Assembly: GCF_000337175.1 (NCBI RefSeq)
Contig: NZ_AOIJ01000030.1
Coordinates: forward strand, 83,705-138,042
Source of the DNA: Natrinema gari JCM 14663
GTDB taxonomy: Archaea; Halobacteriota; Halobacteria; Halobacteriales; Natrialbaceae
Direction of reading: 5' to 3'
Length of the DNA: 54,338 nt
Under the pieces are notes generated by a model that saw only the letters and a list, made by a program, of their open reading frames with translations, had not been told where the DNA came from and did no database searches. A program made the translations under genes and the position numbers. Positions 51,760 through 54,338 of the stretch are shown here, one piece after another. Every line of letters starts with the position of its first letter. The first letter of the stretch is position 1.

Positions 51760-54338
51760 GTTACAGACGGACCCTTGTGGGGTCGAAGCGGAGTAGATCG
51801 TGCCGCCCGGGCGATCGTCGAGCCATGTTACAGACGGACCCTTGTGGGGTCGAAGCTTCGTCGTAGTACAGCGTCATCAGAGAACCTCCAGGTTACAGAC
51901 GGACCCTTGTGGGGTCGAAGCTCCTCGTTGACCATCACGCAACTCTGGACCTCGTAGTGTTACAGACGGACCCTTGTGGGGTCGAAGCTCAGGGTCCTCC
52001 ATGACGCCCACGTAAGCCTCGTACTGTTACAGACGGACCCTTGTGGGGTCGAAGCTTACTCAACGAGTCGATGCCATTGGTATCACAGAAAGTTACAGAC
52101 GGACCCTTGTGGGGTCGAAGCGACAGGCAGTTGATCGTCACCGCGTGGGGGAGTTGTTACAGACGGACCCTTGTGGGGTCGAAGCCTAGGAGCCACAACA
52201 GGTGAAATTATCACAACACTGTTACAGACGGACCCTTGTGGGGTCGAAGCACGGGGCCGAGCCGAACTCGGTGTCGGTGAACGGTTACAGACGGACCCTT
52301 GTGGGGTCGAAGCTCGAGGAGGCCTTCATCCTCGAGTTTCTGCATCCGAGTTACAGACGGACCCTTGTGGGGTCGAAGCACTACTCATGAACCTCACTGA
52401 CAAAGAGAAAGAGCTGTTACAGACGGACCCTTGTGGGGTCGAAGCGACGGTTAACCGCGTTCACAAGGCAAAATAGGGACAGTTACAGACGGACCCTTGT
52501 GGGGTCGAAGCCCCATCGCCGACGTGACCGACGCGAACGTGACCGTGTTACAGACGGACCCTTGTGGGGTCGAAGCCAAACGTTCCAAAACCTCTAACTG
52601 TTACAAACGCTATGGTTACAGACGGACCCTTGTGGGGTCGAAGCCGGCAGATACAATCGAACAATCGGATACAATTCACGGTTACAGACGGACCCTTGTG
52701 GGGTCGAAGCGAGTCCTGGTCGTCGTGGTCGGCGAGGGCCAGTCCAAGTTACAGACGGACCCTTGTGGGGTCGAAGCAAGCACATCCGCCCGGAGACAGT
52801 CAGCGCTCGGACCTGTTACAGACGGACCCTTGTGGGGTCGAAGCTCCCCGCCCCAAGGGGCGGGGTTTCCTCGCTACAGGTTACAGACGGACCCTTGTGG
52901 GGTCGAAGCCGGGAGGAGTTCGGGAGCGTCGACAGCGACGTCCAGGTTACAGACGGACCCTTGTGGGGTCGAAGCCTCCCCGCCCCAAGGGGCGGGGTTT
53001 CCTCGCTACAGGTTACAGACGGACCCTTGTGGGGTCGAAGCTCGAGCGCGATCCCAGCGCCGTCGGCGGCCACCGCGTTACAGACGGACCCTTGTGGGGT
53101 CGAAGCGCCGTCGGGAGCGTCCCAACGGTTGATCGTGCCAAGGTTACAGACGGACCCTTGTGGGGTCGAAGCGGTCGGCCAAGATCGACGCCTCGCGTGC
53201 GGGGCTTAGTTACAGACGGACCCTTGTGGGGTCGAAGCGATTTCGGCGTCTATTACCAAGCTGCAGACTATGGTTACAGACGGACCCTTGTGGGGTCGAA
53301 GCCTCGAGATCCAGATCGCTAATCGGTTCGAGGTCGTGTTACAGACGGACCCTTGTGGGGTCGAAGCGGGACGCCCTTTGCCTCTGCCAGCGCCGCGACG
53401 GAGTTACAGACGGACCCTTGTGGGGTCGAAGCGTCAAACAAGACGTTTGTCGTATGGCAAGGGGCCGAGTTACAGACGGACCCTTGTGGGGTCGAAGCGA
53501 CGCTCCCGTCTGGATTGAGTAGGGTAAACTGGGTTACAGACGGACCCTTGTGGGGTCGAAGCGATATACGCCAGGCCATGAAGCGCCGCGAAGACCTGGT
53601 TACAGACGGACCCTTGTGGGGTCGAAGCGTCGTCCAGCGCCCAGGTGAGCTGGAAGAGAAGAGTTACAGACGGACCCTTGTGGGGTCGAAGCCCGTCGAC
53701 GGCGGTATCGGTCGGCCTTCCGGGTCGGGTTACAGACGGACCCTTGTGGGGTCGAAGCAATTCCAGGCCGCCTTCGTCGCTCCCGGTCCCGGAGGTTACA
53801 GACGGACCCTTGTGGGGTCGAAGCGCCTGGACGGCATACGGAAAGTAAACCCATGAGAGTTACAGACGGACCCTTGTGGGGTCGAAGCTCTCGGAGAACG
53901 TCGACGGCGATTACGTCGTCGTCGTTACAGACGGACCCTTGTGGGGTCGAAGCTCATAATGCGGCTGGGGACTGTTCCCCAGGTCTATCGTTACAGACGG
54001 ACCCTTGTGGGGTCGAAGCCGGTGAAACCTGGGGTCCCTGGACGGTTAAGCGGGTTACAGACGGACCCTTGTGGGGTCGAAGCTTCGGACCCGTCGAAGA
54101 ACGGCGACGTCGGGTCGTCGTTACAGACGGACCCTTGTGGGGTCGAAGCCTTCCGAGCGGGGCCGGTGGCACGGCCGCGTTCGGGTTACAGACGGACCCT
54201 TGTGGGGTCGAAGCTGCTATCAGGCTGTGCATGGGGTTGTTAAAGATGCGTTACAGACGGACCCTTGTGGGGTCGAAGCGTTACTCTGCATCTCAGACAT
54301 CGGCTCCCCGCAACGTGTTACAGACGGACCCTTGTGGG
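51760..54338 (+). CRISPR. Type I-B CRISPR array, 39 full repeats plus one cut by the window end
   Basis: The 30-nt repeat begins GTTACAGACGGACCC and ends TTGTGGGGTCGAAGC, with an internal GACCC/GGGTC hairpin. It starts at 51760, 51827, 51892, 51959, 52026 and so on to 54250; the 40th copy at 54317 is cut after 22 nt. All copies appear identical. The 39 spacers are 33-38 nt long. Orientation is leader, then array on the plus strand, directly after cas2. Spacers 17 (52845-52879) and 19 (52976-53011) are the same 35-nt sequence apart from one extra 5' base. The array continues beyond the window. Confidence 0.99.

Noticed and set aside
52171-54243. Several open frames of 60-250 codons on both strands in the last 2.2 kb.
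   Set aside because: They are translations through the CRISPR repeats (recurring RRTLVGSK and TDGPLWGRS) and not genes.

Overview
The window is chromosomal or mini-chromosomal DNA of a haloarchaeon (class Halobacteria, probably Natrialbales-like). Most of it is GC-rich with strongly acidic predicted proteins, TATA-type promoters lie about 30 nt upstream of many starts (leaderless genes), and several genes are archaeal or haloarchaeal (Elp3, DUF790/Bax1, DUF63, PAC2, geranylgeranyl reductase, Nop5, halo-type Cas8b). The first 19 bases are exactly the Tn5/Nextera mosaic end, so the window starts at a contig edge with untrimmed adapter. It ends inside a CRISPR array.

Region 1 (1-31.5 kb) is ordinary core genome: a 3'-truncated elp3 gene, a complete seven-gene Mrp-type Na+/H+ antiporter operon (mrpABCDEFG) and a SHOCT membrane protein. 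These are followed by a receiver-only response regulator, a DUF790 nuclease, OsmC, an MBL-fold hydrolase, a RecJ-like S1/OB/DHH protein and an RNA m5C methyltransferase with its partner. Next come PAC2, a geranylgeranyl reductase, an aldo/keto reductase, an AGE epimerase, a PAPS-reductase-type PP-loop enzyme and an SDR. The region ends with a DUF1102 surface-protein pair, a CGYS monothiol glutaredoxin, an aspartoacylase-like enzyme, DUF309, a 42-aa zinc ribbon and a two-gene membrane operon. Small gene remnants are scattered between them, including a TRIC-channel remnant and a frameshifted membrane protein.

Region 2 (31.5-42.5 kb) is accessory and mosaic. It holds a decayed small gene, a Tat-exported C39-like cysteine peptidase, and an IS6-type insertion sequence that is itself broken by an 86-bp palindromic MITE. 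After these comes a tRNA-Leu(CAA) with an AT-rich island behind it carrying an McrBC-type restriction pair. A candidate structured RNA follows, then a short return to core genes: a zinc finger, an inositol-monophosphatase-family enzyme and DUF63. A nop5 (C/D-box RNP) gene is then cut off after about 88 codons, and an AT-rich junction leads into the Cas locus.

Region 3 (42.3 kb to the end) is a complete type I-B CRISPR-Cas locus, cas6-cas8b-cas7-cas5-cas3-cas4-cas1-cas2, tightly coupled by 4-11 nt overlaps or short gaps. It is followed by a 112-nt leader and an array with 39 full identical 30-nt repeats plus one cut by the window end. Cas6, Cas8b, Cas7 and Cas5 form the crRNA-guided Cascade, Cas3 degrades the target, and Cas1/2/4 acquire spacers. 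Two degenerate repeat-like units upstream of cas6 suggest a lost second array. Two nearly identical spacers carry a GC-rich hairpin that looks like the right end of IS200/IS605 (TnpB) elements. With McrBC about 4 kb upstream of cas6, the right third of the window is a defence region. I did not find a wholly unknown multi-gene system; the most novel candidates are the structured RNA near 38.6 kb, the nop5 truncation at the Cas junction, and the duplicated anti-transposon spacer.
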